A stretch of 64,000 nt of DNA from Cohnella abietis (GTDB lineage Bacteria; Bacillota; Bacilli; Paenibacillales; Paenibacillaceae), in contig NZ_AP019400.1 in assembly GCF_004295585.1 (NCBI RefSeq), positions 5,549,501-5,613,500 of the forward strand, written 5' to 3'. Position numbers and translations under genes: made by a program. Below, piece by piece: positions 44,154 through 58,926 of this stretch. The notes under the pieces were generated by a model. The model was not told where the DNA came from. It saw only the letters and a list, made by a program, of their open reading frames with translations, and searched no databases. Within the stretch, counting starts at the first letter, position 1, and each line of letters starts with the position of its first letter.

Positions 44154-46136
44154 ATGGCGAGCAATAAAACAATTATTGCAAACAATCGATTTTTCATCCT
44201 TGCTATCATATTGCTCATCCTCGGCGTCTCCATCGTTTGGCAGCTATTCGCTCCTACACCATACGCTCCTACATCCGCGGATGAAATCGTTTTGCACGAG
44301 AATGAAGGCGTATATAACGTAAACGAACAGATGGATTTTCTTGTGGATAAGAATGGAAAGTGGACGCTTGAAGACGTTCAATCCCCTCAAGTTAATGCGC
44401 AATTTCAGCCGGCATCTGGGAAGTCCGCTTTCGGCTTAACCGCCGGAACTTACTGGATCCGGACTACGGTAACTAATCAATCCCCGCTTGAGCAATGGGT
44501 CATTCGTTTGAATAACTCGGTCATCGAACAGTTCGATATGCATATCATTGACGTTCAGTCCGATAATCCCTTACACGCCCGAATGATTGCGAAAGCCGAC
44601 GAGCATTTCTACTCATACTATTTTCAGCTGCCTAAGAACGATTCTGTGACCATCTATATGAGAGCCCTCATCAACGGCTCCATGATTATTCCGATAGAGC
44701 TGATGGATAACAACACCTTCCTTAGCAAACTGAAAAACGAATATATATTTTTCGGCATCTATTACGGGTTTGTCCTGTTGATGGCAGCCTACATGTTATC
44801 CTTGTATATTTTTAATCGCATGTCGGTTTATCTTTATTATTCGCTATACATCATTTGTTTCAGCATATCGCAGCTCGTTTGGAACGGACTATTACAACAA
44901 TTACTTGGAGCGGATAGCCAGTTAATGGCGTTCTTACTTCATATGTTCGGAAATTACGAAAGTATTGATTATTTTTTCTTTATTTCAAGTCTATGGTTTG
45001 GCCTCTTGTTTCTGGGCAAAATACTTCAAATCGAAGTATACGCTCCGCGCATGATGGTCGTGTACCGGGCGCTGAGCATCATTTCTCCTCTTGTTGTCGC
45101 AGCTTCATTATTCCATCTCCCCGGTTATGAAACACTTGCCATCTTATACGAATCGTTGTTTGCGATACTGCTTGTCATCAGCACGATCTGGTGCATGTAC
45201 AGAGGGAATCCGACAGCGCGTTATGTTATTCTCGCAGCGATTCCTTTCCTTGGTTTAGCCGCTCCGACTATATTGAATACCTATAGCCTGATGCAAGAGA
45301 GCTTTCTGACCCATTACGGCTTTCAATTCGGTGCTATTGCGGAGTTCCTCATGTTCTCGATCGCTTTATCCTATCAGATCAGACAGGCTCGAATAGATAA
45401 AGAGAACGCCGTTCAGGAGATGAAGTTGAACGAGCAAATTCAACAAACGCGCACTGAGCTGCTGCAAAATATTTCTCATGATATTCGTACACCGCTTACG
45501 ATCGTGCAGGGCGGAATTCAAGCGATGATTCACGGTATCGTGATTGAGCCTAGCGAGAATGAAGACATGCTCAAATCCATGTACGATGAAGTGCTCCAGA
45601 TCAACACGTTCATCGATCATTTGTTTGAATTAAGCCGCCTGAAACAAGCTCACGAAACATCGGTGTTGGAATCGACCCCATTGATGGATTGGATCTCACA
45701 CCAATTCGATTCTCTCCAATCCATCATTCAATTGGCTGGACATCAAAGCAAATGCTCAGTTTCAGTTGACCCGCAAGCTGTTGTCAAAATTCATGCTCAT
45801 CAGATAAAGCGCGTGCTTGCTAACCTCGTAAACAACGCGTGTAAGTTCTCTCCTGCAGGGGGCACCATTCATTTGTCAGCTAGCTCGAAAAAGGGGATTG
45901 TACTGATAGGTGTGGGAGACGAAGGAAGAGGTATACCTCCGGAACATCTCAATTCTATTTTTGATCGGGCTTATAAGGTGGACCCAGCCGATCCTAAGAG
46001 CGGCAGCGGTCTGGGACTGGCCATTGCGAAAGAAATTGTCGGACTTCACAACGGCGCCATTTGGGTAGAAAGCCAGGAGGGTAACGGCAGCCGATTTTTC
46101 ATTAAACTGCCTGTCGATACTTTCAGAAGCTCGTAG
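44154..46136 (+). CDS. 7TMR-DISM sensor histidine kinase
   Basis: A 660-residue kinase: membrane anchor at 10-32; extracellular domain (about 50-190) of the 7TMR-DISMED2 type (SAFGLTAGTYWIRTTVTN, PLEQWVIRLNNSVIEQFDMHI); seven membrane helices (about 200-410); coiled linker; HisKA with QNISHDIRTPLTIVQGG; HATPase with NLVNNACKFSPAGG, DEGRGIP and GSGLGLAIAKEIVG. ATG 44154 follows AGGGGGA; the frame is open upstream to TTG 44115. It partners the OmpR regulator just upstream. Ligand unknown; DISM sensors usually see small molecules or carbohydrates. Confidence 0.9.
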   Translation: MASNKTIIANNRFFILAIILLILGVSIVWQLFAPTPYAPTSADEIVLHENEGVYNVNEQMDFLVDKNGKWTLEDVQSPQVNAQFQPASGKSAFGLTAGTYWIRTTVTNQSPLEQWVIRLNNSVIEQFDMHIIDVQSDNPLHARMIAKADEHFYSYYFQLPKNDSVTIYMRALINGSMIIPIELMDNNTFLSKLKNEYIFFGIYYGFVLLMAAYMLSLYIFNRMSVYLYYSLYIICFSISQLVWNGLLQQLLGADSQLMAFLLHMFGNYESIDYFFFISSLWFGLLFLGKILQIEVYAPRMMVVYRALSIISPLVVAASLFHLPGYETLAILYESLFAILLVISTIWCMYRGNPTARYVILAAIPFLGLAAPTILNTYSLMQESFLTHYGFQFGAIAEFLMFSIALSYQIRQARIDKENAVQEMKLNEQIQQTRTELLQNISHDIRTPLTIVQGGIQAMIHGIVIEPSENEDMLKSMYDEVLQINTFIDHLFELSRLKQAHETSVLESTPLMDWISHQFDSLQSIIQLAGHQSKCSVSVDPQAVVKIHAHQIKRVLANLVNNACKFSPAGGTIHLSASSKKGIVLIGVGDEGRGIPPEHLNSIFDRAYKVDPADPKSGSGLGLAIAKEIVGLHNGAIWVESQEGNGSRFFIKLPVDTFRSS

Positions 46137-46157
46137 AATGGTTGGCCAAGCATAATT

Positions 46158-46193
46158 GTTGAACGCCGTCCTTTCACGGCGTTCAACGTTTAT
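46158..46193 (+). terminator. Terminator of the two-component operon
   Basis: GTTGAACGCCGT (46158-46169) pairs perfectly with ACGGCGTTCAAC (46176-46187), followed by GTTTATGTC. Confidence 0.85.
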
Positions 46194-46240
46194 GTCTCAG
46201 ACATTTCAGAGAAGTAACGAAAATTGATGAACATTTTCAT

Positions 46241-47407
46241 TTAGTTAAAAAAAACGCGACTAACTAACCAATATGCCCCCAAGATAAACGCAATAGCTGA
46301 TCCACTTATAACAGCTCGTCTTGAAAATTTCCAACGATGCAACAGAACCAGCGGCAGCAGTAGAATGGCTACTAACGTCACTTGAATCGTTTCAATACCA
46401 AGGTTAAAGCTAATGAGATCTGTTGCCAGTTCGCTTCTAGGAATATCCATTTCACTCAATATGTCAGCAAAGCCCATACCATGAATTAAACCGAATAAGA
46501 ACGTCAATACCCAGCGATAGCTGACTTTTTTACGAACGATATTTTCAACCGCTACATAACAAATGCTAAGTGCTATTGCCGGTTCAACAAACCATCCAGG
46601 CACATTAATAAAACCTAGCACCGTCAATGATAATGTAATACTATGAGCGATCGTGAATGCAGTGATCATAGTAGCATACTGCTTAAATGTCTGCCTTGCT
46701 ATAAGAAGTGAAAATAGAAACAACAGGTGGTCATAGCCTTCTAAAATATGAGTCATGCCTAGTTTAAAGAAAGAGAACCATCCCGAGATTTGTTCCGAAC
46801 CTGATGCATCCTCATTACTGTTTGACTGAGATTGCGGATCCTGACGCAGAGCATCATAGATGTGATCGCTCATCTGCATTGACCAAACACGGTAATTTCC
46901 TGACAAGGCAGATGTACTTGTTTTCTCACCGTAATTAATCGTAACCAAGTCTACATAGTTGGCGGTAACTTTATCCTTAACGTAGAGGTTATCTGTTAGT
47001 GAAACTGTTTGGGATGCTAGTGTAGGAGGAAAAGCTACCTTCAGAATCGCCTTTGCAGTGTCTCCTTCCCGATTTATAGTAAAGCTTTCGACAGTCCAAT
47101 TTTGAGCTTCTTTATTAATTTCCAACTTAATATCGTTCTTTAACAAAACAAGAAATTGATCTTTCACCGCATTGAATTCTTCCAGTTCCAGTATGCCATT
47201 GTTGTTCGAATCTCCATTCGTCAACTCAATGACAGAAAGCTCGTCAAGCGCATAAGTCATTTCGATGCTGGCTTTTGTGAAATCTAGCTTTGTATAACTG
47301 GCACTGTATGCGTGAGCTTCAGCTTTCTGTTCAGTTGATGACGAAAACACAATTAAAACTAACATGATACAAACGAGAATTCTAAATATTGCCCGACTGT
47401 GGAACAT
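46241..47407 (-). CDS. HupE/UreJ-like membrane protein with an extracellular EF-hand-like loop
   Basis: A 388-residue protein. Residues 1-32 look like a signal peptide ending SSSTEQKAEAHA. The extracellular part (about 33-205) has a calcium-loop pattern (NGDSNNNGILELEEF), then six or more membrane helices with FFKLGMTHILEGYDHLLFLFSLL and GLIHGMGFADI, the His-rich signature of the HupE/UreJ_2 family. The family is linked to nickel, cobalt or other metal handling but is poorly characterised. ATG 47407 follows AAAGGAGA. It lies between the phosphatase gene and the two-component operon. Confidence 0.8.
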   Translation of the reverse strand: MFHSRAIFRILVCIMLVLIVFSSSTEQKAEAHAYSASYTKLDFTKASIEMTYALDELSVIELTNGDSNNNGILELEEFNAVKDQFLVLLKNDIKLEINKEAQNWTVESFTINREGDTAKAILKVAFPPTLASQTVSLTDNLYVKDKVTANYVDLVTINYGEKTSTSALSGNYRVWSMQMSDHIYDALRQDPQSQSNSNEDASGSEQISGWFSFFKLGMTHILEGYDHLLFLFSLLIARQTFKQYATMITAFTIAHSITLSLTVLGFINVPGWFVEPAIALSICYVAVENIVRKKVSYRWVLTFLFGLIHGMGFADILSEMDIPRSELATDLISFNLGIETIQVTLVAILLLPLVLLHRWKFSRRAVISGSAIAFILGAYWLVSRVFFN

Positions 47408-47423
47408 TCTTTTTTTCTCCTTT

Positions 47424-47469
47424 AAAAGATAAAAGGGATGCCTTTATTGCGAACAGCATCCCTTTTATC
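47424..47469 (-). terminator. Terminator of the surface phosphatase gene
   Basis: GATAAAAGGGATGC (47428-47441) pairs with GCATCCCTTTTATC (47456-47469), with TTTTAAAGG following on the minus strand. It lies just past the phosphatase stop codon and before the HupE-like start, so the two are separate transcripts or weakly coupled. Confidence 0.85.
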
Positions 47470-47490
47470 AATGATGTCTTTTAATACGGA

Positions 47491-52938
<5,448 letters not shown>

Positions 52939-53116
52939 GGAAGTATACACCCTCTTAGTTGTATGTTACTCCTTTTATAGAGTACACATAACTATAGTCC
53001 GCGTTTGTAAACTTAAATCATTCGCTTTATTTATTTTTCATTAAATTATATGTTAATTTTTACATAAGGAAAATATTGACTATAACCCATCCAACCCCTC
53101 CGAAAATTTATTAAAG

Positions 53117-54145
53117 CTAAGAATCTAGTTTCTTAATTCGAAATAAATAACGGATTGCAAAATATAGAATAAGTGCAATCAGTATCAAAGCGACTTCAAT
53201 ACCAACATTAAAAGCTACTACTGAAGGCACTAAGTGCTCCTCTTCCGCGCGAATTCCCGCCAATCCTGTGGAAAAACCAAATCCATAAACCAAGCCAAAC
53301 CCACCTGCTGCCCATAAAATATACTTCTTGTTCTTGCTAAAGAGAGCATATAAGGCAACGATAATAATACTAAGAACAGTAACCGATTCAATAACATTGC
53401 TGGGTATTGTCAATATTTGCATGCTTGCTAATATCAAGGTTATAGAACTAACTCCAATAAATATCGATATCGCGGCTATGGTCTTTTTAATATACCTGCA
53501 GCTAATGAGAAATCCCACCAAGAACAAAATCACCATAAAATCCGTTAACATATGCATTAGACCAAGCATGAAATACCGTTGAAATGCATCTTGTACACTC
53601 ATTTGACCGATTTGAAGCTTACGAATCTGTTCGACGAATACTTCGGTTTTTTTCAGCTCACCAATCTCTAGATTCACATAGGCAACATGCCATGGATCAC
53701 GATCTAATACTAAATTATAGGACAGCTCTACTATTTTCGGAGCATCTCTTACCGGATATTCCAAGATCGCTTCTGCGAATGGCTGCGGCTCACCCTCCTT
53801 CTCGATATATTTGAGCTGTGTCATTTTCCCCTTTAGAGGCAAATAATCCGAATATAGTGTCATGTTAGACAATAGATAGCTTCCTACCTCTTTCTGGTAC
53901 TTCTTAAGAAACTTATCTATATGCTCCGGTGTTTTTAGAAACGGGTCTTCATCTGGAGGTATCGCATCCATCCGCAAGTCGTTCAAATCAATCTGAATTA
54001 CTGAGCTGATAACTCCCTTCTTGAGTGATAAATCCAAGAAAGCAACACTGTCACCATGAGCAAATGAAGTAGGAGCCCATGAAACAAACATAAAACTAAC
54101 ACTGGCTAAAAATATCGCAACTGTTGCACTCCATCGTTTAAACAT
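53117..54145 (-). CDS. Second HupE/UreJ-like membrane protein
   Basis: A 342-residue protein: N-terminal membrane segment ending SFAHGDS (possible signal peptide), extracellular beta-rich part (about 30-195), then about seven membrane helices with YFMLGLMHMLTDFMVILFLVGFL, VYGFGFSTGLAGI and VVAFNVGIEVALILIALIL. The layout and the His-containing first helix parallel the HupE-like protein at 46241. ATG 54145 has AGGAGG at good spacing; the frame is open to 54196. It lies upstream of the phosphatase gene on the same strand, 170 bp away, and divergent from the YibE/F gene. Confidence 0.7.
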   Translation of the reverse strand: MFKRWSATVAIFLASVSFMFVSWAPTSFAHGDSVAFLDLSLKKGVISSVIQIDLNDLRMDAIPPDEDPFLKTPEHIDKFLKKYQKEVGSYLLSNMTLYSDYLPLKGKMTQLKYIEKEGEPQPFAEAILEYPVRDAPKIVELSYNLVLDRDPWHVAYVNLEIGELKKTEVFVEQIRKLQIGQMSVQDAFQRYFMLGLMHMLTDFMVILFLVGFLISCRYIKKTIAAISIFIGVSSITLILASMQILTIPSNVIESVTVLSIIIVALYALFSKNKKYILWAAGGFGLVYGFGFSTGLAGIRAEEEHLVPSVVAFNVGIEVALILIALILYFAIRYLFRIKKLDS

Positions 54146-54364
54146 CCGAATCCTCCTGAATAGCTTCCTAAAATAACATCGTTTGAATACTATCATTACT
54201 CAACTTGCACAGCTACAATATAACCAAAAACCCTTCACCTTTTAAACTGCGAAAGTTTGATTCCATTATTTAACACCAAAAAAATAGCTTGTTTATACGA
54301 AAGTCATAGGATAGATTTATGGATGTGAACAACACAGATGAACACGACACCACGGAGGTACAGC

Positions 54365-55564
54365 ATGTTTGCATCAAAGAAAGTAAGGGTAGCTCTCTTC
54401 CTAGCATTACTAGCAATAATTTCGCTATCCATTTATTTATTCAACCAATCTCCTGAAACAAAGTTCAATGAACAGGGTGGTACAGCTTATAAAAAATATG
54501 AAAAAGCCAAAATTTTAAAAGTTGTTGATGAAGACTTAGAGCAGAATGAGACAGAAAAAGATTTGTACACGGGAACACAAGAGCTTGAAGTGAAAATCTT
54601 ATCTGGAGAGCATAAAGGTGAAATTCACACGATTAATAACCAAGTGAATCTCTACGTCAACGTGGTCGGCAAAGTAGGACAGAAAATTATGGTGACCATT
54701 GACACTGGCTCTTCCGGTGATTACACCATATATATGTTCGGCGCATATAGAACTCCGTATTTGATATTAATAGTTTTGCTATTTTTTGGTTTGTTATGGT
54801 GGGTTGGCGGAAAAAAAGGATTGACGTCGATATTTGGTATCATCTTTACGCTTGCCTGCATCATTTATTTGTTTATTCCAATGTTATACCGAGGCTATTC
54901 GCCTATTTTTGCATCTGTGTTAGTGGTAATCCTAATCACTATCGTCACACTGCTTTTAATAAATGGTTGGACTCCCAAATCTCTGGCAGCTATACTGGGC
55001 ACGGCGATTGGTGTAGCTATTGCAGGCGTAATCGCTTATGGATTCGGAAATTTAGCACACATTTCAGGTTATAATATTGAGCAGGGCGAATCATTACGGA
55101 CCATTTCCCTTACAACCGGCATGCAGCTTAAAGGATTATTATTTGCAGGAATATTGCTCTCCACCCTAGGCGCTATTATGGATATTGCCATCTCCATTGC
55201 AGCTTCCGTACACGAGGTATATTTGGCTAATCCTAAGCTTAGTAAAAAGGAGCTTTTTCTCTCTGGACTACATGTAGGGCGCGATACAATGGGAACGATG
55301 GCTAATACGCTGATCCTTGCTTTTACAGGAACCTCTCTCACATCTTTAATTATCCTATATGCCTTAGAAACCCCTTTTTATCAGCTGACGAACCTTAACC
55401 AAATTACTATCGAAGTCGTTCAAGGAATGAGCGGATGTATAGGCATTGTTTTAACCGTACCTATCGTTGCTTATATCTCTTCGAGAATTATTCCTATGAC
55501 CGAAAGAAACACCATTGTTCAGGAAACAACACCCAAGAAACCAATAAACATTAAGCATAAATAA
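54365..55564 (+). CDS. YibE/F-like membrane protein
   Basis: A 399-residue membrane protein of the YibE/YibF family: N-terminal membrane segment, an extracellular part (about 50-130) and seven or more membrane helices, with GSSGDYTIYMFGAYRTPYL, GILLSTLGAIMDIAISIA and GRDTMGTMANTLILAF landmarks. Function unknown. ATG 54365 has GGAGG six bases upstream; ATG 54338 is in frame but lacks one. It is divergent from the second HupE-like gene. Confidence 0.85.
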   Translation: MFASKKVRVALFLALLAIISLSIYLFNQSPETKFNEQGGTAYKKYEKAKILKVVDEDLEQNETEKDLYTGTQELEVKILSGEHKGEIHTINNQVNLYVNVVGKVGQKIMVTIDTGSSGDYTIYMFGAYRTPYLILIVLLFFGLLWWVGGKKGLTSIFGIIFTLACIIYLFIPMLYRGYSPIFASVLVVILITIVTLLLINGWTPKSLAAILGTAIGVAIAGVIAYGFGNLAHISGYNIEQGESLRTISLTTGMQLKGLLFAGILLSTLGAIMDIAISIAASVHEVYLANPKLSKKELFLSGLHVGRDTMGTMANTLILAFTGTSLTSLIILYALETPFYQLTNLNQITIEVVQGMSGCIGIVLTVPIVAYISSRIIPMTERNTIVQETTPKKPINIKHK

Positions 55565-55567
55565 CAA

Positions 55568-55621
55568 AAAAAGAGCGGTAGCCTATGACGTGAAAGTAAC
55601 GTCCTAGACTGCCGCTTTTTA
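55568..55621 (+). terminator. Terminator after the YibE/F gene
   Basis: AGAGCGG and GACGT on the left pair with ACGTC and CCGCTTT on the right, ending in a T5 run. It starts a few bases after the stop codon. Confidence 0.75.
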
Positions 55622-55637
55622 GATTAAATTGAACCTT

Positions 55638-55760
55638 TCAGTGTGTACGCTTTCGGGCAACCACCGCCAACCGACCTTCTTCGGTTGAGTATGCGCACGT
55701 GGACAGAACAACTAGCTTGTCGCTAATGTTAGGCACAGGACAGGCATAAACATTTCCAGA
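55638..55760 (-). pseudogene. C-terminal relic of a sortase gene
   Basis: The minus strand reads 41 codons ending in a proper TGA at 55638: PVPNISDKLVVLSTCAYSTE then EGRLAVVARKRTH. VLSTCAY carries the active-site Cys and the Arg nine residues on, the hallmark of class B-like sortases, and the RLAVVARKR end is typical of the family's last strand. A TGA stop precedes the block at about 55764, and there is no N-terminal part, so only the last fifth of a sortase remains. It overlaps the leader region of the phosphorylase operon. Confidence 0.7.
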
Positions 55761-55877
55761 TCCTCATTTTCGGTATAAATACACATATATTCATTAGAGC
55801 TGAACATTTAATCGGCGCGAAGGATTAACTAATCTAATAATGTATGGTATCAAATCCGCTAAAAGGAGCGAACTGGT

Positions 55878-58181
55878 ATGGCAAAAATAGCAGATAAGTA
55901 TCTCGTCGTAGATACATGGAAAGTAATCGAAAAGGGCTTTGACCCTTCGCGGAATCGGGTATCTGAATCAATCTTCTCCTTAGGTAATGAATATATGGGA
56001 GTACGCGCATATCCGGAAGAAGGGTACAGCGGTGACTCGTTAGTGGGTAGCTATTTCAACGGGCTGTTCGAAGAGGGCAAAGTACCGGCTCACTATAAAG
56101 GCATTATTCGGTTTCTTCGCTTCATGGTTAGCGCAGTAGACTGGTTGTATACGAGAATAAGTGTGAATGGCGAAACCCTTGATCTGGCCACAAGCAAATT
56201 CAGCGACTTTACTAGAGAGCTCGACTTCAAACGTGGAAAATATGTACGAAGCTTTGTATGGGAGCTGTCCGACGGTAAACAGATCAAATTAACATTCGAG
56301 CGATTCGTCAGCATGAACGTTTCAGGTCTCGGCTGCCAGCGTATCGTCTTCGAGCCGCTTAATTTCTCTGGAGAAGTTAATGTTCGAGCAGGACTTGATT
56401 TCACCATTATTCATGAGGATCAAGGTCGCAACTTCTGGCACACTGTTCAACAAGGACAAGCAGACGGCATAACGGCTATTCTCGGAGAAACAATCAACAC
56501 CAAAAACCGTCTATACTCCGGATTTACAACAGTAGTGCCAAACGCTCTGCAAACGAAGCTTGTAGAAGCAGACCGATTTATTGGACAGGATATTACGATT
56601 AAGCTTGTTCAAGGCGAAGCATCCACCTTCGATAAATTCGTTAATAACTACGCGGAGAAAGATCTCTCCATTGCGAATGAGCATTTGTGGAGTAAAGCGC
56701 ATGAGCAAGCAAAAGCATATGTCGGCGCAAGCTATGAAGAGCTTGAGCAGCAGCAAGCAGATTACTGGGATAACGTATGGAAAGAATCGGATATCGTCAT
56801 TGAAGGCGACCCCGATAATCAGCAGGGCATCCGCTTCTGTATTTTCAACCTGTATCAAACCTATCATGGTGACAACCCGGGCTTTAACATCGGTGCCAAG
56901 GGACTTACAGGCGAAGCCTACAGAGGTCTAGCATTTTGGGATACCGAATCCTATTGCCTCCCTTTCTATATTTTCAACAATCCGAAAGCAGCGAAGAGCC
57001 TGCTAGAATTTCGTTACAAATCGTTGCCGCATGCGCTTGATCGTGCGAAGGACCTCGATTGTAAAGGTGCTTTCTATCCCATCGCGACGATCGACGGCAC
57101 GGAAAGCTGTGATCTGTGGCAGCACTCAAACCTTCAGTTGCATGTTGGCACGGCAGTTGCATATGGTATTCGCCACTATGTGAACATTACAGACGATATC
57201 GATTTCTTGTATGAGAAAGGGCTGGAGATGCTCATTCAGATCAGCCGTTTCTATGCCACTCGCGGACAATGGGGACAACAGTCCGGCCTGTACGGGTACT
57301 TCGGCGTCATGGGGCCGGATGAATTCCAACTCATGGTCAATAACAACTGCTATATCAATTTAATGGCCAAAAAGCTGTTCGAGTACACACTTGAAGTGAT
57401 TGACAGCATGTCCCTGCATTCGAGCGAAGCATTCCAAGCGTTAGCCGACAGAATTGATTTAACGAATGAGGAGCAAGCCGATTGGAAGCACAAAGCAGCC
57501 TTCATGAAGCTTCCTAAAGATAATGAAACTGGCATATTCGAGGAGCATGATGGTTTCTTCGATATGCCTCATCTCGATATTCATTCGATTCCAGTTACGG
57601 AATTCCCACTTTACTCACACTGGTCCTATGATCGACTGTATCGTTACGACATGATCAAGCAGCCGGACGTTCTTATGTTCATGTTCCTGTACAGCGACGA
57701 TTATTCATTGGCAGAGAAGATTGCCAACTACGAATATTATGAGTCGCGCTGCATTCACGAGTCCTCGCTCTCCCCTTCCATCCACTCCATTCTTGCGGCG
57801 GAGATTGGAAAGAAAGAGGAGGCCTATCAATTTTTCGAATTTGCTACTCGACTGGACTTGGACAACTACAACCGCAACACGCGTGAAGGATTGCATACAA
57901 CCTCCATTGCAGCGGCTTGGATGAACATCGTTTATGGCTTTGGCGGTATGCGTTCAGATGGCAGCCACCTTATTTTACAGCCAACGATTCCTACTAAGTG
58001 GGATAGCTACAGCTTCCCTATCTCATACAAAGAATCAAAGGTACTCGTAGAAGTCAACCAGCAAGGCGCTTCGATTAAAGTCGTATCCGGCGATGCCGTC
58101 TCGATTGCGATTTACGGTCATACGTACAACGTAACTGTTGAAGGTATCAAGGTAGACCTCTCGCAGGTTGTACAACAATAA
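55878..58181 (+). CDS. GH65-family disaccharide phosphorylase
   Basis: A 767-residue glycoside hydrolase family 65 protein with the N-terminal beta-sandwich (ISVNGETLDLATSKFSDFTREL), a helical linker and an (alpha/alpha)6 barrel. The general acid Glu is in GVMGPDEFQLMVNNNCY, and AFWDTESYCLPFY marks the other side of the site. These enzymes cleave alpha-glucobioses (maltose, kojibiose, nigerose or trehalose) with phosphate to beta-glucose 1-phosphate; which one is not clear from sequence. The start follows AAAAGGAGCG. It is followed directly by beta-phosphoglucomutase. Confidence 0.9.
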   Translation: MAKIADKYLVVDTWKVIEKGFDPSRNRVSESIFSLGNEYMGVRAYPEEGYSGDSLVGSYFNGLFEEGKVPAHYKGIIRFLRFMVSAVDWLYTRISVNGETLDLATSKFSDFTRELDFKRGKYVRSFVWELSDGKQIKLTFERFVSMNVSGLGCQRIVFEPLNFSGEVNVRAGLDFTIIHEDQGRNFWHTVQQGQADGITAILGETINTKNRLYSGFTTVVPNALQTKLVEADRFIGQDITIKLVQGEASTFDKFVNNYAEKDLSIANEHLWSKAHEQAKAYVGASYEELEQQQADYWDNVWKESDIVIEGDPDNQQGIRFCIFNLYQTYHGDNPGFNIGAKGLTGEAYRGLAFWDTESYCLPFYIFNNPKAAKSLLEFRYKSLPHALDRAKDLDCKGAFYPIATIDGTESCDLWQHSNLQLHVGTAVAYGIRHYVNITDDIDFLYEKGLEMLIQISRFYATRGQWGQQSGLYGYFGVMGPDEFQLMVNNNCYINLMAKKLFEYTLEVIDSMSLHSSEAFQALADRIDLTNEEQADWKHKAAFMKLPKDNETGIFEEHDGFFDMPHLDIHSIPVTEFPLYSHWSYDRLYRYDMIKQPDVLMFMFLYSDDYSLAEKIANYEYYESRCIHESSLSPSIHSILAAEIGKKEEAYQFFEFATRLDLDNYNRNTREGLHTTSIAAAWMNIVYGFGGMRSDGSHLILQPTIPTKWDSYSFPISYKESKVLVEVNQQGASIKVVSGDAVSIAIYGHTYNVTVEGIKVDLSQVVQQ

Positions 58182-58209
58182 CCACAATTCAATGAAGGAG
58201 ACATTGCAT

Positions 58210-58845
58210 ATGCTGGACAATATGAAAGGCGCTATTTTCGATCTGGACGGCGTGATCGTCGATACTGCTAAATATCATTTCCTTGCGTGGAAATCGTTAG
58301 CGAATCAGCTAGGCTTCGAGTTTACCGAAACCGATAATGAACGCCTCAAAGGCGTAAGCCGTGTCGAATCGCTTCGCATTCTTCTTGAAATCGGAGGGAT
58401 TGAAGCCGACGAGAGAACATTCAACGAAATGGCCGAAAGCAAAAACAAGGAGTATGTAGCATCCATTGCGCAGCTTCAGCCTGAGGAGATTTTACCGGGA
58501 GCGAAAACATATTTGCAGCAACTAAGAAGCCAAGGTATTAAGATTGCACTCGGCTCAGCAAGCAAAAACGCGGAGTTCATCCTCTCCAAATTGGAAATCG
58601 CCGACCTATTCGACGCTGTCATTGACGGCAATAAAGTAGCAAAGGCGAAGCCCGATCCGGAGGTTTTTATCTCCGCGAGCTCCGCATTAGGCCTTGATCC
58701 GAAGGACTGCGTCGTATTCGAAGATGCTGAAGCTGGCGTACAAGCCGGTAAAGCCTCTGGCTCCAAAGTGGTCGGCATCGGCAGTCCGGAAATTCTGAGT
58801 GAAGCGGATCTCGTCGTTCCAGGACTAGCTGCATTGGTGAAATAA
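58210..58845 (+). CDS. pgmB: Beta-phosphoglucomutase
   Basis: A 211-residue haloacid-dehalogenase superfamily enzyme with the nucleophile loop FDLDGVIVDTAKYHFLAWK (the His and Trp after it are typical of beta-phosphoglucomutase), the SASKNAEF loop, Lys in AKAKPDPEVF and the EDAEAGVQAGKASG motif. It turns beta-glucose 1-phosphate from the upstream phosphorylase into glucose 6-phosphate. ATG 58210 has AAGGAG upstream; the frame is open further back to 58168. It starts 28 bp after the phosphorylase stop, in one operon closed by a terminator. Confidence 0.9.
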   Translation: MLDNMKGAIFDLDGVIVDTAKYHFLAWKSLANQLGFEFTETDNERLKGVSRVESLRILLEIGGIEADERTFNEMAESKNKEYVASIAQLQPEEILPGAKTYLQQLRSQGIKIALGSASKNAEFILSKLEIADLFDAVIDGNKVAKAKPDPEVFISASSALGLDPKDCVVFEDAEAGVQAGKASGSKVVGIGSPEILSEADLVVPGLAALVK

Positions 58846-58851
58846 CCAGAA

Positions 58852-58895
58852 AACGCTCCTCTACTCACTTAAGCTGAGTTGAGGAGCGTTATTAA
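58852..58895 (+). terminator. Terminator of the phosphorylase operon
   Basis: AACGCTCCTC-ACTCA pairs with TGAGT-GAGGAGCGTT around a short loop, then ATTAATTTG. Confidence 0.85.
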
Positions 58896-58926
58896 TTTGA
58901 TAAGCTTGAGTTTAGCTTTATCTATT

